Source of the DNA: Amycolatopsis thermoflava N1165
GTDB taxonomy: Bacteria > Actinomycetota > Actinomycetes > Mycobacteriales > Pseudonocardiaceae
Assembly (NCBI RefSeq): GCF_000473265.1
Contig: NZ_KI421511.1
Coordinates: 555,980 to 619,979, forward strand
DNA length: 64,000 nt
Direction of reading: 5' to 3'
The notes beneath the pieces were generated by a model. It was not told where the DNA came from. It saw only the letters and a program-made list of their open reading frames with translations, and searched no databases. This document shows, in pieces, positions 1 through 8,761 of this stretch; positions within the stretch are counted from its first letter, which is position 1, and each line of letters begins with the position of its first letter. The position numbers were made by a program, and so were the translations under genes.

Positions 1-37
1 CGCCGGTGCGCTAGCTCGTCAGGAAGGAGGCGCCATC

Positions 38-1183
38 GTGCGCCAGTCGATGCAGAAGATCGTCCCCGCGGACGAGCTGCTCTGCCACCAAACCCCCGAG
101 ACGTTCGCGACGATCAGCCAGGCCGACATCTCCTGGACCGAGAAGCTGTGGGCATCGCTGTTCGCCCGCGACGGCTCGCTCCAGGTGGACTGCGGCATCG
201 GCAAGTACCACAACCGCAACGTCATCGACATGTTCGCCGGCATCTCCCGCGGCACCGAGCAGCTGACCGTGCGGGCGAGCCGCCGCCTGGACTCCGACCC
301 GGATCGGGTCGGAGTTGGCCCGCTCGACTACGAGGTCGTCGAACCGCTCAAAGCGGTCCGGTTCGTGCTGCGGGAGAACCACCTGCTGCCCATCCGGTTC
401 GATCTCACCGTCACCGGGGTCCTGCCGCCGTTCCTGGAGGCCAAGGACGGACAACGCGAGCCCGACGGGTTCCGCATCTGCTCCGACCTGCTGCGCTACC
501 ACCAGGCCTCGACGGTATGCGGACGCATCTGGATCGACGGCGAACAGATCGAGGTGCGCGACGACGAGTGGTTCGGATTCCGCGACCACTCGTGGGGCGT
601 GCGGATGGACGTCGGCGAGCCACCGCCGGACGTGCACCGCAGGCAACGGCTCGACGGGAACTTCATCCTCACCTGGAGCCCGATGTGGATGCGAAACCCG
701 GACGGCACCAGCTACGAGGTGCACCACTACCACCAGTGGGTCGACGGGAAGACGACCTACTTCTCCGGGTTCGTCAACCACCCCGACGGCACGCAGACCC
801 CGTTGCACAACGTGCAGGACGAGCTGAAGTTCGACCCGGTCAACCGGCGCCTGCTCGGCGGCAAGATGACCTTCGACGCCGGATGGGGCCAGACCCGCAC
901 CGTCGAGATTGAACCCGCCAGTGACACCGGGTTCCACCTCGGCACCGGACTGTACTTCGGGTTCAAGGGCCACCGGCACGGCACCTGGCTCGGCGAGTCC
1001 CATCTGGACGGTGAGCGCTACGCCGACGTGTCCGATCCGGACACCGCCCGCGAGGTGCACCAGCTGCGGGACTGCGTGATCCGCTGCCGCGAAGGCGACG
1101 CCACTGGCTACGGCATCTTCGAGTCGATGGTCATCGGTGAGCACCCGCGCTACGGGCTGACCCGGGAATCGTCCTTCCTGTAA
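38..1183 (+). CDS. CrtC/lipocalin-like DUF7064-type protein
   Basis: This 381-residue protein starts at a GTG preceded by a good ribosome site (AGGAAGGAGG). It has no signal peptide and no membrane segment. Tryptophan- and histidine-rich strands such as WFGFRDHSWGVR (about residues 185-196) and HHYHQWVDG resemble the hydroxyneurosporene-synthase-like double-lipocalin proteins that actinobacteria carry beside lipid, terpenoid or steroid catabolic genes. The substrate is unknown. It converges on the LuxR gene and shares a bidirectional terminator with it. Its closeness to the carboxylase operon suggests, but does not prove, a role in handling the same hydrophobic substrate. The family assignment is from remembered motifs only. 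Confidence 0.6.
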   Translation: MRQSMQKIVPADELLCHQTPETFATISQADISWTEKLWASLFARDGSLQVDCGIGKYHNRNVIDMFAGISRGTEQLTVRASRRLDSDPDRVGVGPLDYEVVEPLKAVRFVLRENHLLPIRFDLTVTGVLPPFLEAKDGQREPDGFRICSDLLRYHQASTVCGRIWIDGEQIEVRDDEWFGFRDHSWGVRMDVGEPPPDVHRRQRLDGNFILTWSPMWMRNPDGTSYEVHHYHQWVDGKTTYFSGFVNHPDGTQTPLHNVQDELKFDPVNRRLLGGKMTFDAGWGQTRTVEIEPASDTGFHLGTGLYFGFKGHRHGTWLGESHLDGERYADVSDPDTAREVHQLRDCVIRCREGDATGYGIFESMVIGEHPRYGLTRESSFL

Positions 1184-1191
1184 CGCGAAAC

Positions 1192-1228
1192 GAGAAAGCG
1201 GGGCTGGATCCACCGGCACCGCTTTCTC
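1192..1228. terminator. Bidirectional hairpin terminator
   Basis: Arms GAGAAAGCGG (1192-1201) and CCGCTTTCTC (1219-1228) pair perfectly around a 17-nt loop. The hairpin lies between the convergent stop codons at 1183 and 1237. A short T run follows on the plus strand and an A-rich stretch precedes it, so it can serve both genes. Confidence 0.75.
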
Positions 1229-1236
1229 TTGTCGGG

Positions 1237-2070
1237 TCAGATCCGCGACGAGCGGGCCAGCAACGCCAGCTCCATCCGCGACTGGCACCCGGTCGCGGAC
1301 AAGATCCGGCTCACGTACTTCTTCACGCTGTCCTCAGCCAGCGACAGCGTGTCGGCGATCTGCGCGTTGGAGAACCCGTCCGCCACGAGCTGCACGACCT
1401 GCCGCTGCCGCTCGGACAACCGCCCCAGCGCGGCCTGCGGGCGCGACACCGGAAGGCCCCGACAGATCACCGACAACTGCCTGCTCAGCAACCGCAGCGT
1501 CGACAGCTCGGACACGCCCAGCTTGTCCTCCTGAGGGTCGAACATGCCCACCAGGGCGGTGTGCCCGCCGGGCAGTTCCAGGCGCAGCGCGGCCGCCGCC
1601 TCCATACCCCACGTCGAGATCAGGAAATGGCGTACGTAGGCCTCCGCCGACGCGGGCAGCGGCCCTTGCGAGGTCAGTTCGACCAGCGAGGACACTCCAC
1701 TGGACACCAGCTGGCGCATCGCCGCCGGCGTGCCGAACACGTCGTAGCGGGCCCAGCGGTCCTGGTACTCCGGCAGCATCTTCGCCGTCTTGCCCTCGGT
1801 GAGCGGCGTGACGTCACCGAAGACGTTGTGGAACGTGGCGCCGGCGAAGAACGACACGTGTTCGAGCGCGAAGTGTTCACGCAGCGCGTCGACGACGCTT
1901 TCCTTGAAATCCACCACGCACGCGGCGGTGTCGCAGCACTCGAGGACACCGAAAGCCCGTTCGTAGTCGCCGGTGCGCAGGCTGGTTCGTTTCGGGGAAC
2001 GAGCCCGGCGCTGCGGGGACGTGGCCGTCTTCGTCGATGCCGGACTGTCCACCAACGTGGACTGGGTCAC
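1237..2070 (-). CDS. LuxR-type transcriptional regulator
   Basis: The 277-residue protein ends in a clear LuxR/NarL helix-turn-helix (about residues 213-270, LSERQRQVVQLVADGFSNAQ onward). The N-terminal half is a GAF-like or otherwise unassigned sensor region rather than a receiver domain: no phosphorylation Asp pattern is evident. It is transcribed divergently from the swivel-protein gene at 2133, with about 60 bp between starts, and so is the obvious candidate regulator of the carboxylase operon. The start is a GTG; an internal start is possible. A decayed relative lies at 22065-22600, sharing the VKKYV motif and an identical 19-bp DNA stretch. Confidence 0.85.
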   Translation of the reverse strand: MTQSTLVDSPASTKTATSPQRRARSPKRTSLRTGDYERAFGVLECCDTAACVVDFKESVVDALREHFALEHVSFFAGATFHNVFGDVTPLTEGKTAKMLPEYQDRWARYDVFGTPAAMRQLVSSGVSSLVELTSQGPLPASAEAYVRHFLISTWGMEAAAALRLELPGGHTALVGMFDPQEDKLGVSELSTLRLLSRQLSVICRGLPVSRPQAALGRLSERQRQVVQLVADGFSNAQIADTLSLAEDSVKKYVSRILSATGCQSRMELALLARSSRI

Positions 2071-2132
2071 AGTCGGGATCGTACCTAGCTTTGGGGGCCA
2101 GCGAAAGGCAACGAACCTACAGCGAGGTGGCG

Positions 2133-2852
2133 ATGTCCGAATCGACGGTGAGTTCCCCCAAATGGGGATCGACGGAAATGCTGCCGTTACCGGGACGGTT
2201 CAACGGTGCCTTGCGTGCACTGGCCGCGCGGCGGTTCGCGGCGACCGGCGCGCGGTGGAAGGACGTGGTGTTCGAGCGGCAGTTCGACCTGTTCTCCCTC
2301 GCCGACGCGCGCGCGGTCGAGCAGGAAGCGCTCGACGAGGGCTACCGGTTCGACTTCTCCGCGACGGTGTCGCTGGAGTCCGAGCCGGACAAGTACAAGT
2401 GCCCTGAGCGCGAGACGCCCGCCTTCACCGACGGCGGCACCAACGCCGACGGCCGCAGGCAGGTCGGCGTCGGCGACAACGTCATCCGCAAGTCAGCGAC
2501 CGTCACCGGCCCGGTCGCGCGGATCTCCAGGATCGAACAGGTGATGGGCTACCTCGCCGACGGCATCCCCGAAGGCACCATCGCCGTGATCGACGATTCC
2601 GGCGGCACCCTGACCGCGCCGATCATCGAGGGCTTCGCCGGCGTCATCTGCCTTGGCGGCACCGTTCGGTCCCACCTGGGAATCCTGGCCCGCGAGTACG
2701 ACGTGCCGACCCTGATGAACTGCAAGATCGACACCCTCAGCGACGGCGATGTCGTCGAGCTGGAGGTGACCGCGGCACCCCCCGCGGCCGACGCGTACGA
2801 GACCGGCGACACCGGGCACGCCCGGATCTGGCTGGTCGGGAACGAGGGCTGA
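2133..2852 (+). CDS. Stand-alone PEP-utilising swivelling (phosphohistidine) domain protein
   Basis: The 239-residue protein starts at ATG 2133, which has GAGGTGG just upstream; an in-frame upstream start lacks such a site. The C-terminal half carries the phosphohistidine motif GGTVRSHLGILAREYDVP, with the candidate phospho-acceptor at His181. It has no ATP-grasp domain and no PEP-binding barrel, so it can only act as a phosphoryl carrier with partners. The N-terminal 100 residues are unassigned. It is the first gene of the operon, 3 bp before the 523-residue unknown protein. Split dikinases such as phenylphosphate synthase use comparable separate pieces; that parallel is inference. Confidence 0.75.
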   Translation: MSESTVSSPKWGSTEMLPLPGRFNGALRALAARRFAATGARWKDVVFERQFDLFSLADARAVEQEALDEGYRFDFSATVSLESEPDKYKCPERETPAFTDGGTNADGRRQVGVGDNVIRKSATVTGPVARISRIEQVMGYLADGIPEGTIAVIDDSGGTLTAPIIEGFAGVICLGGTVRSHLGILAREYDVPTLMNCKIDTLSDGDVVELEVTAAPPAADAYETGDTGHARIWLVGNEG

Positions 2853-2855
2853 ACC

Positions 2856-4427
2856 ATGGCGGAGCTGAACTACCGGTCCCTGCTGGAGACCAACAACTAC
2901 CTGCGCACCCTCTCCGACACCACGTACTGGCTGTGCATCACGCGCACCGTGCAGGAGTCGAAGTTGTTCCCGATGAACCCCTACATGCTGCTGAGCTACC
3001 TCAACTCGTTCTACCGGCTGCCCACGCTGCTGCGCGAGATCGACGCCGCGACCCCGGCCGAGGAGCTCGGCGACCGCGCCCGCGAGGTCAGCCTCAAGGT
3101 CGACACCGTCAACGCCGCGTGGGGCATGCCCGCGTTCTACCTCATCGGCCGCGAGATGCTGGTGAACTGGGGCCTGCTGCGGCCCGGCGACGCCGTGGAG
3201 GACGTCGTCGACGTGCTCGACTTCTCGCGCCGGTTCAACCTGGCCTACCACCGCACCGACGGGCACATCACCAACAAGGAGTTCGGCGACCGCAGCCAGT
3301 TCCTGCCCGAGCGCACCCTGCAGGTGTTCGAGGCCGACCTGCACGGCGTCACCCCTGGCGACCGCCTGCACACCGCCGCGACCAAGCTGGTGGCGCAGCT
3401 GTCGCAGTACGCGTTCCTCGCGCACTGCGAATGCCGCATCGGGCTGCACAACAGCGGGCCGTACAACTTCGGCGAGGGCCGCCAGCTGATCGTGCGGGAC
3501 TTCTTCGACCTCACCGAGGGCGACTACCCGTGGCTCGACGGCATCGCCACGCGCCTGCCGGTCAACAACCTCACGATCCCGATCGTGTTCAAGGACACGA
3601 ACTTCCACCTCATGGACGACTGGGCCTCGTTCGAAGCCGAGCCCAGCTACAACGCCGCCAACATCGCCGCGGTCGGGATGTACACATCGGATGCCCTGAC
3701 CGACGGTTACGTCCCGGTCGGGATGGACAACGCCGACACGCTGGCCGAAACCATGGAGCAGTACCGCGAAATCCTCAACGAGGCCACCGCGGACCTGTGG
3801 AAGCGCATCGCCACCTGGACGCGCGAGCAGATGATCGACGCCGGTGCGCTGGTGTATTCCTCGGTGGCCAAGGACTTCGCCCACCTCGCCGGCACCTACC
3901 GGCAGGAGGACTGGCTCTCCCTCGACGACCGCGTGCAGCGGTTCAAACCGCTGATGAACGACGAGTACGGGCGCGACAACCTCGGCGAAATGGTGGGGCT
4001 GCTGGGTTTCCCGCACCAGAAGACCAGCGAGTACAGCATGGCCCGCTACTCCGGGCTCAACCAGAACATGCTCACCGGCATCCCGTACTCGGTGCTCACC
4101 GACGACGACTACGCGCCGACCGCGGGCTCGACGCTGTCCGGATCGAGCAGCCTGCCCGCCAAGAACGGGTTGTGGACGACCAGCGCGGGCCGGATCGACC
4201 TGGACGAGTACAACCGCAGGGCGCGCGGGTTCACCCCCGCGGTGCTGCAGGGCGCGAACCGCTACCGCGACGAGGAATGGGTCAAGTGGCACCACGGCAG
4301 CGCCGAGGCCGACGAGCTCTACCGGCTGGCCCAGCGCGGCTCCCGCAACCTCGAGGGCCGCGGCTCGGGCCTGCGCCGCGCCGACCTGCCCGGCGCCGTC
4401 GAGGGGACCAGCGGTGCAGATCGGTGA
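2856..4427 (+). CDS. Conserved protein of unknown family, 523 aa, in carboxylase operon
   Basis: I do not recognise this soluble 523-residue protein. It has no signal peptide or membrane segment. It is rich in His, Asp, Asn and Tyr clusters (AYHRTDGHITNKEFGDR near residue 130, HCECRIGLHNSGPYNFGEGR near 190), which look like a buried polar or active site. It is squeezed between the swivel protein (3-bp gap) and the CoA ligase (14-bp overlap), so it is surely co-translated with them. The dikinase in this operon lacks the usual PEP/pyruvate barrel, so this protein could supply the acceptor-substrate-binding domain. That is inference from context. Confidence 0.6.
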   Translation: MAELNYRSLLETNNYLRTLSDTTYWLCITRTVQESKLFPMNPYMLLSYLNSFYRLPTLLREIDAATPAEELGDRAREVSLKVDTVNAAWGMPAFYLIGREMLVNWGLLRPGDAVEDVVDVLDFSRRFNLAYHRTDGHITNKEFGDRSQFLPERTLQVFEADLHGVTPGDRLHTAATKLVAQLSQYAFLAHCECRIGLHNSGPYNFGEGRQLIVRDFFDLTEGDYPWLDGIATRLPVNNLTIPIVFKDTNFHLMDDWASFEAEPSYNAANIAAVGMYTSDALTDGYVPVGMDNADTLAETMEQYREILNEATADLWKRIATWTREQMIDAGALVYSSVAKDFAHLAGTYRQEDWLSLDDRVQRFKPLMNDEYGRDNLGEMVGLLGFPHQKTSEYSMARYSGLNQNMLTGIPYSVLTDDDYAPTAGSTLSGSSSLPAKNGLWTTSAGRIDLDEYNRRARGFTPAVLQGANRYRDEEWVKWHHGSAEADELYRLAQRGSRNLEGRGSGLRRADLPGAVEGTSGADR

Positions 4428-5883
4428 CCTGATCCGCCGGGCCGGCCGCCAGTTCGGGACCGCGCCCGCCCTCATCGACGGCGACCGTGCGGTGAGCTTC
4501 GCCGAGTTCGACGAGCTCACCGACCGCCTCGGCAACGCACTGCTGGCCCGCGGCCTGGCGGCGGGGGACCGGGTCGCGGTCCTCATGCCCAACGGCATCG
4601 ACGGCGTGGTCGTCTACTACGCGCTCGCCAAGGCCGGGCTGGTGCGAGTGCCGCTCAACAGCCGGGAGACCGCGCACGAACTCGCCTACAAGATCGAGGA
4701 CTCCCAGGCCCGTGCGCTGGTCCACGCCGGGGAGGCGCCCGCGCCGGTGGAGGTGATGATCCCGGCGGACGGGCTGCCGGACCTGATCGCCGCCGCCCCG
4801 GCCGCCCCCTGCGACGTGCGCCGCGACCCGGACGCGCCGCTACGGCTGGCCTACACCGGCGGCACCACCGGCAAACCCAAGGCCGTCGTGCTGACCACCC
4901 GCAGCGAACTGGCCGAGGTGGCGAACTTCCTGGTCGACCTGCTGCCCAACCTGCACCCCGGCTCGGTGATGCTGCACGCCGCGCCGATCACGCACGGCAG
5001 CGGCGCGTTCTTCCTGCCGCACCTGGTCAAGGGCGCCCCGAACGTGATCCTGCCGAAGTTCTCGCCCGAGGCGTTCCTGGACGCGGCGAGCAAGTACCGC
5101 GCGACCTCCACGTTCATGGTGCCGACCATGATCGCGATGCTGCTGGAGGACCCGGCGACCGCTTCGGCGGACCTCGCGCTGGAGCGGCTGTGCTACGGCG
5201 GCGCGCCGATCGCGACCACCGTGCTGCAGCGCGGGATCGACACGCTCGGGCCGGTGTTCACCCAGCTCTACGGGCAGGCCGAGGCGCCGCTGGCGATCAC
5301 CTGCCTGCAGCCGTGGGAGCACACCCCGGACCGGCTCACCGCCGCAGGCAAGCCGTACACGTTCGTCGAGGTTCAGGTCCGCGACATCGACGGCAAGGTA
5401 CTCGCGCCGGGTGAGGTCGGCGAGGTCCTGACCCGCGGCCCGCACACCATGAGCCGCTACTGGCGGCGCCCCGAAGCCACCGCCGAGACCGTCGAAGACG
5501 ACGGCTGGCTGCACACCGGTGACATCGGCCGCTGGGACGACGAGGGCTACCTGCACCTGCTCGACCGGCGCCACGACGTGATCATCAGCGGCGGGTTCAA
5601 CGTCTACCCGCGCGAGGTCGAGGACGCGCTGCTCGGCCATCCCGCCGTCGTGTCCGCCGCGGTCGTCGGCCTGCCGGACGAGAAGTGGGGCGAACGGGTC
5701 GCCGCCGCAGTCGTCACCCGCGCCGCGGCCGAGCCCGGCGACCTCATCGCCTTCTGCGCCGAGCGCCTGGCCGGGTTCAAACGGCCCCGCACTGTGGAGA
5801 TCTGGCCGGACCTGCCCATCAGCCCGGTCGGCAAGTCACTGCGCCGCGAGGTGCGCGACCGCATGGTCGCCGCGCGCGGCTGA
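4414..5883 (+). CDS. AMP-forming acyl-CoA synthetase
   Basis: This 489-residue member of the class I adenylate-forming family ligates a carboxylic acid to CoA through an acyl-adenylate. The P-loop-like motif YTGGTTGKPK, the A5-type YGQAE, the GWLHTGDIG motif and the C-terminal PVGKSLRREV with the adenylation lysine are all present, so it should be active. The GTG start overlaps the preceding gene. In this operon a plausible job is activating the 3-oxo acid made by the carboxylase, ahead of the thiolase. Substrate identity cannot be read from sequence. Confidence 0.9.
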   Translation: MQIGDLIRRAGRQFGTAPALIDGDRAVSFAEFDELTDRLGNALLARGLAAGDRVAVLMPNGIDGVVVYYALAKAGLVRVPLNSRETAHELAYKIEDSQARALVHAGEAPAPVEVMIPADGLPDLIAAAPAAPCDVRRDPDAPLRLAYTGGTTGKPKAVVLTTRSELAEVANFLVDLLPNLHPGSVMLHAAPITHGSGAFFLPHLVKGAPNVILPKFSPEAFLDAASKYRATSTFMVPTMIAMLLEDPATASADLALERLCYGGAPIATTVLQRGIDTLGPVFTQLYGQAEAPLAITCLQPWEHTPDRLTAAGKPYTFVEVQVRDIDGKVLAPGEVGEVLTRGPHTMSRYWRRPEATAETVEDDGWLHTGDIGRWDDEGYLHLLDRRHDVIISGGFNVYPREVEDALLGHPAVVSAAVVGLPDEKWGERVAAAVVTRAAAEPGDLIAFCAERLAGFKRPRTVEIWPDLPISPVGKSLRREVRDRMVAARG

Positions 5884-5904
5884 CCCACACCGAAAGGACT
5901 TCCG

Positions 5905-6513
5905 ATGCTCGACCCCTACGAGCTCACCGTGCACTCCCTGACCCTGCGCCAGCTCGGCACCGCCGAGCAGCTGGCCGACATCACCGGCCAGGACGTCGCC
6001 GAGGTCGAAGCCGGCCTGGAGAAGGCGGTCGCCGCCGGCTTGGTGATGGCCGCGCGCGGCAGCTACCTGATCACCCCGGCGGGCCGCGAGCACCTCGACG
6101 GCATCTACCCGCGCGCGTTCGAAGGGCTGCGCGCCGACCCGCAGGTCGCTGCGGCGATGGAGGCGTTCGAGACCGGCGTCAACAAGCAGGTCCTCGCGCT
6201 GACCACCGACTGGCAGACCATAGAGGTCGACGGCGCGCGCGTCACCAACGACCACGGCGACGCCGACTACGACGCCACGATCATCGACAAGCTCGGCCGG
6301 GTGCAGGAGAAGACCGCGAAGGTCTTGCGGCCGCTGTCCGACGCCGACCCGCTCGTGGACCGGTTCCTCGACCGCATCGGCACGGCGCTGACTCGTGCCG
6401 AGGGCGGCGAGACCGACTACGTCAGCGGGGTGCGCGTCGATTCGGTGCACACGGTGTGGTTCCAGATGCACGAGCACATCCTGCGCCTGACCGGGCGGGA
6501 GCGTCCGGAATGA
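5905..6513 (+). CDS. Small winged-helix/helical protein linked to dikinase
   Basis: The first ~70 residues of this 202-residue protein read like a winged-helix (MarR-type) domain. The rest is helical with a conserved-looking end, VDSVHTVWFQMHEHILRL. The ATGA overlap with the dikinase gene at 6510 points to stoichiometric production. From memory, similar small proteins accompany barrel-less PPDK-like proteins in mycobacteria and streptomycetes. It may act as a helical lid or adaptor of the dikinase rather than as a DNA-binding regulator. No enzymatic motif is visible. Confidence 0.55.
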   Translation: MLDPYELTVHSLTLRQLGTAEQLADITGQDVAEVEAGLEKAVAAGLVMAARGSYLITPAGREHLDGIYPRAFEGLRADPQVAAAMEAFETGVNKQVLALTTDWQTIEVDGARVTNDHGDADYDATIIDKLGRVQEKTAKVLRPLSDADPLVDRFLDRIGTALTRAEGGETDYVSGVRVDSVHTVWFQMHEHILRLTGRERPE

Positions 6514-8240
6514 CCGCCACGACGGGGTTCCGCTGGCTGGTCGTCCCCGAGGCGGACATGCCCGAGCCGAGCCGGGAACTCGTCGGCGGCAAGGCGTGGA
6601 GCCTGTGGCGGATGCGTTCCCTCGGGCTGCGCGTGCCACCCGCGTTCGTCGTCACCACCAAGGCGTGCGCGGCCTACTTCGAAGACGACGACCTGCCCGA
6701 AGGCCTGTCCGATGAGCTGACCGCCGGCATCCGGCACATCGAGGACCAGCTGGGCCGTACCTTCGGCGGCACCGAGCGCCCGCTGCTGGTCTCGGTCCGC
6801 TCCGGCGCGGCGATCAGCATGCCCGGGATGATGGACACCATCCTCGACCTCGGCTGCAACGACAAGGTCGAGGGAGCGCTGGCGGCCGAATCCGGCGACC
6901 CGGAGTTCGCCGCCGAGGTGCACCGCCGCTTCACCGGGTTCTACGGGCGGCTGGTGCTCGGCTGCACCGAGGACCTGGAGGACCTGCCCGACACCGCCGC
7001 CGTGCGCGCCGCGATCGCCGAGGATGTCGGTGAAGCCGTGCCTGCCGACCCGTGGGAGCAGCTGCGGGCCGCGGTGGCCGCCGTGTTCCGCTCCAGCCGG
7101 TCTCGGCGGGCCATGGCCTACCGCAAGCACTACGGCATCCCGGAGGACCTCGGTACCGGGGTCACGATCCAGGCGATGGTGTTCGGCAACCTCGACGACG
7201 ACTCCGGCACCGGCGTGCTGTTCACCCGCAACCCCGTCGACGGCACGCGCGAACCCTACGGCGAGTACCTGCCGCGCGGGCAGGGCGAGGACGTCGTGTC
7301 CGGCCGCGTCACGCCGAAACCGCTGGCGCACCTGGCACAGCGCTGGCCGCGAGTGCACGCCGAGCTGCTCGCCGCCGCGGATTGCCTCGACCGCGAGGGT
7401 CGCGACGCGCAGGACATCGAGTTCACCGTGCAACGCGGTGAGCTGTTCCTGCTGCAGTCCCGGCCGGCCAAGCGGACGGCCCGCGCCGCGGTGCGAATCG
7501 CGGTCGACCTGGTCGACGAGGGGGTGCTCGACCCGGCCGAAGCGCTGACCAGGGTGACCGCGGAGCAGGTCCGCACCCTGTTGCGACCGGAGATCGCGCC
7601 CGGCGCCGCCGAGGGCGCGGAGCTGCTGGCCGAAGGGGTCAGCGCGAGCCCGGGCGTGGCCACCGGCGTCGTGGTGGACACGCCGGAGGCGGCGCAGGCC
7701 CACCCCGGCTGCGTGCTGGTGCGCAAGTCCACCAGCCCGGACGACGTGCACGGCATGATCGCCGCCGCGGCCGTGGTCACCGAGCAGGGCGGCGCGACCT
7801 CGCACGCCGCGGTGGTCAGCAGGGCGCTGGACACCCCGTGCGTGGTCGGGTGCGGCGCGGGCACCGTGGACACCCTGACCGGCCGCACCGTGACGGTCGA
7901 CGCGACCGCGGGCCGGGTCTACGCGGGCGAGCTGGCGACCTCGGCGGTCGACGAGCGCGAGGACGCCGACCTGCAGCGGCTCACCGAATGGGCGGAGGCC
8001 GCCTCGCCGGTCCGGGCGCGGGCCGACGGTGCCGTGGAGCCGGTCTTCGACGGCGACGCGGCTGACGTCGGCGAGGAGCTGCCTGCCATCCCGCTCGGCA
8101 CGAAGACCGTGCGCGGGGCGGTGTTCTGCACTCCGGATGGGGTGCGGGCCGCTCTCGACGCCGGCGTCGAAGTGATTCTCACGCCGCACCGGCTGCCGGT
8201 CCTGCTCGCCGCCATCGCTCACGACAGGAGGACGTCATGA
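6510..8240 (+). CDS. PPDK-type dikinase lacking the PEP/pyruvate barrel
   Basis: The 576-residue protein starts at ATG 6510, inside the stop of the previous gene. The PPDK ATP-grasp signature (VGGKAWSLWRM; SVRSGAAISMPGMMDTILDL) and the QSRPAKRT segment are followed by a swivelling domain with GGATSHAAVVSRA (His432). A full PPDK is about 880 residues; the C-terminal PEP-binding barrel is absent. The enzyme can therefore phosphorylate its own histidine from ATP but needs another protein to bind the acceptor. Actinobacterial short PpdK proteins share this layout. In this operon the acceptor may be an enolisable ketone or an alcohol (inference). Confidence 0.85.
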   Translation: MTATTGFRWLVVPEADMPEPSRELVGGKAWSLWRMRSLGLRVPPAFVVTTKACAAYFEDDDLPEGLSDELTAGIRHIEDQLGRTFGGTERPLLVSVRSGAAISMPGMMDTILDLGCNDKVEGALAAESGDPEFAAEVHRRFTGFYGRLVLGCTEDLEDLPDTAAVRAAIAEDVGEAVPADPWEQLRAAVAAVFRSSRSRRAMAYRKHYGIPEDLGTGVTIQAMVFGNLDDDSGTGVLFTRNPVDGTREPYGEYLPRGQGEDVVSGRVTPKPLAHLAQRWPRVHAELLAAADCLDREGRDAQDIEFTVQRGELFLLQSRPAKRTARAAVRIAVDLVDEGVLDPAEALTRVTAEQVRTLLRPEIAPGAAEGAELLAEGVSASPGVATGVVVDTPEAAQAHPGCVLVRKSTSPDDVHGMIAAAAVVTEQGGATSHAAVVSRALDTPCVVGCGAGTVDTLTGRTVTVDATAGRVYAGELATSAVDEREDADLQRLTEWAEAASPVRARADGAVEPVFDGDAADVGEELPAIPLGTKTVRGAVFCTPDGVRAALDAGVEVILTPHRLPVLLAAIAHDRRTS

Positions 8241-8761
8241 CTAAGCCCGAGCGGGTAACCCAGCGGGAGGTGCGGGAGATCCTGCGCACGTTCCAGGAGT
8301 CCGGCTGGTCCGCGATGACGCTGGAACTGGACCGTATGCGGATCACCGTCGGCAAGGACGGCCCGCCCGCGGCGGCTGCCCCGCGCCAGGCCGCCGCGGC
8401 CAATGTCGAGGCGGTCACGATGGTAGCCGAGCCGGCGGCCCCGGCACCACCGCCGGCCCCCGCCGCGGTGGCTCCGCGACCGCCGGCTTCATCGCCGGCC
8501 GTCGACACCACCGGGTGCGTCGAGGTGCGGTCGCCCGCGGTCGGGTCGTTCTGGGTGTCGCCGAGCCCGGGCGAGCCGCCGTTCGTGCAGGTCGGCCAGC
8601 AGGTGCAGGCGAACGACCAGCTCGCGATCGTCGAGGTCATGAAGCTGATGAACCCGGTCGTCGCGCCCCAGGCGGGGGAGATCGTGCAGGTGTGCGCCGC
8701 GAACGCCGAGCTCGTCGAGTTCGACCAGGTGCTGTTCCTGATCAGGCCGGGCGATGAGTAG
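8237..8761 (+). CDS. accB: Biotin carboxyl carrier protein
   Basis: The 174-residue protein has an N-terminal helical segment, an Ala/Pro-rich swinging linker (about residues 43-95) and a C-terminal biotinyl domain with the biotin lysine in EVMKLMN. It is typical of AccB-type carriers. The N-terminal overlap with the dikinase and the C-terminal overlap with the biotin carboxylase place it in the same translational unit. It carries carboxybiotin between the carboxylase at 8754 and the transferase at 10124. Confidence 0.93.
   Translation: MTKPERVTQREVREILRTFQESGWSAMTLELDRMRITVGKDGPPAAAAPRQAAAANVEAVTMVAEPAAPAPPPAPAAVAPRPPASSPAVDTTGCVEVRSPAVGSFWVSPSPGEPPFVQVGQQVQANDQLAIVEVMKLMNPVVAPQAGEIVQVCAANAELVEFDQVLFLIRPGDE

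Noticed and set aside
2493-4598. Long open frame on the minus strand (701 codons) opposite the 523-residue protein
   Set aside because: It is the antisense shadow of a high-GC gene: Val/Arg/Gly/His-rich composition, no motifs, and it covers the intact operon on the other strand.
6417-8222. 601-codon minus-strand frame opposite the dikinase
   Set aside because: It is a shadow of the PPDK gene with no ribosome site or domain.
2133-8240. Genuine phenylphosphate synthase for phenol carboxylation
   Set aside because: The split-dikinase resemblance is real, but there are no UbiD-type phenylphosphate carboxylase subunits, and a biotin carboxylase system is present instead.
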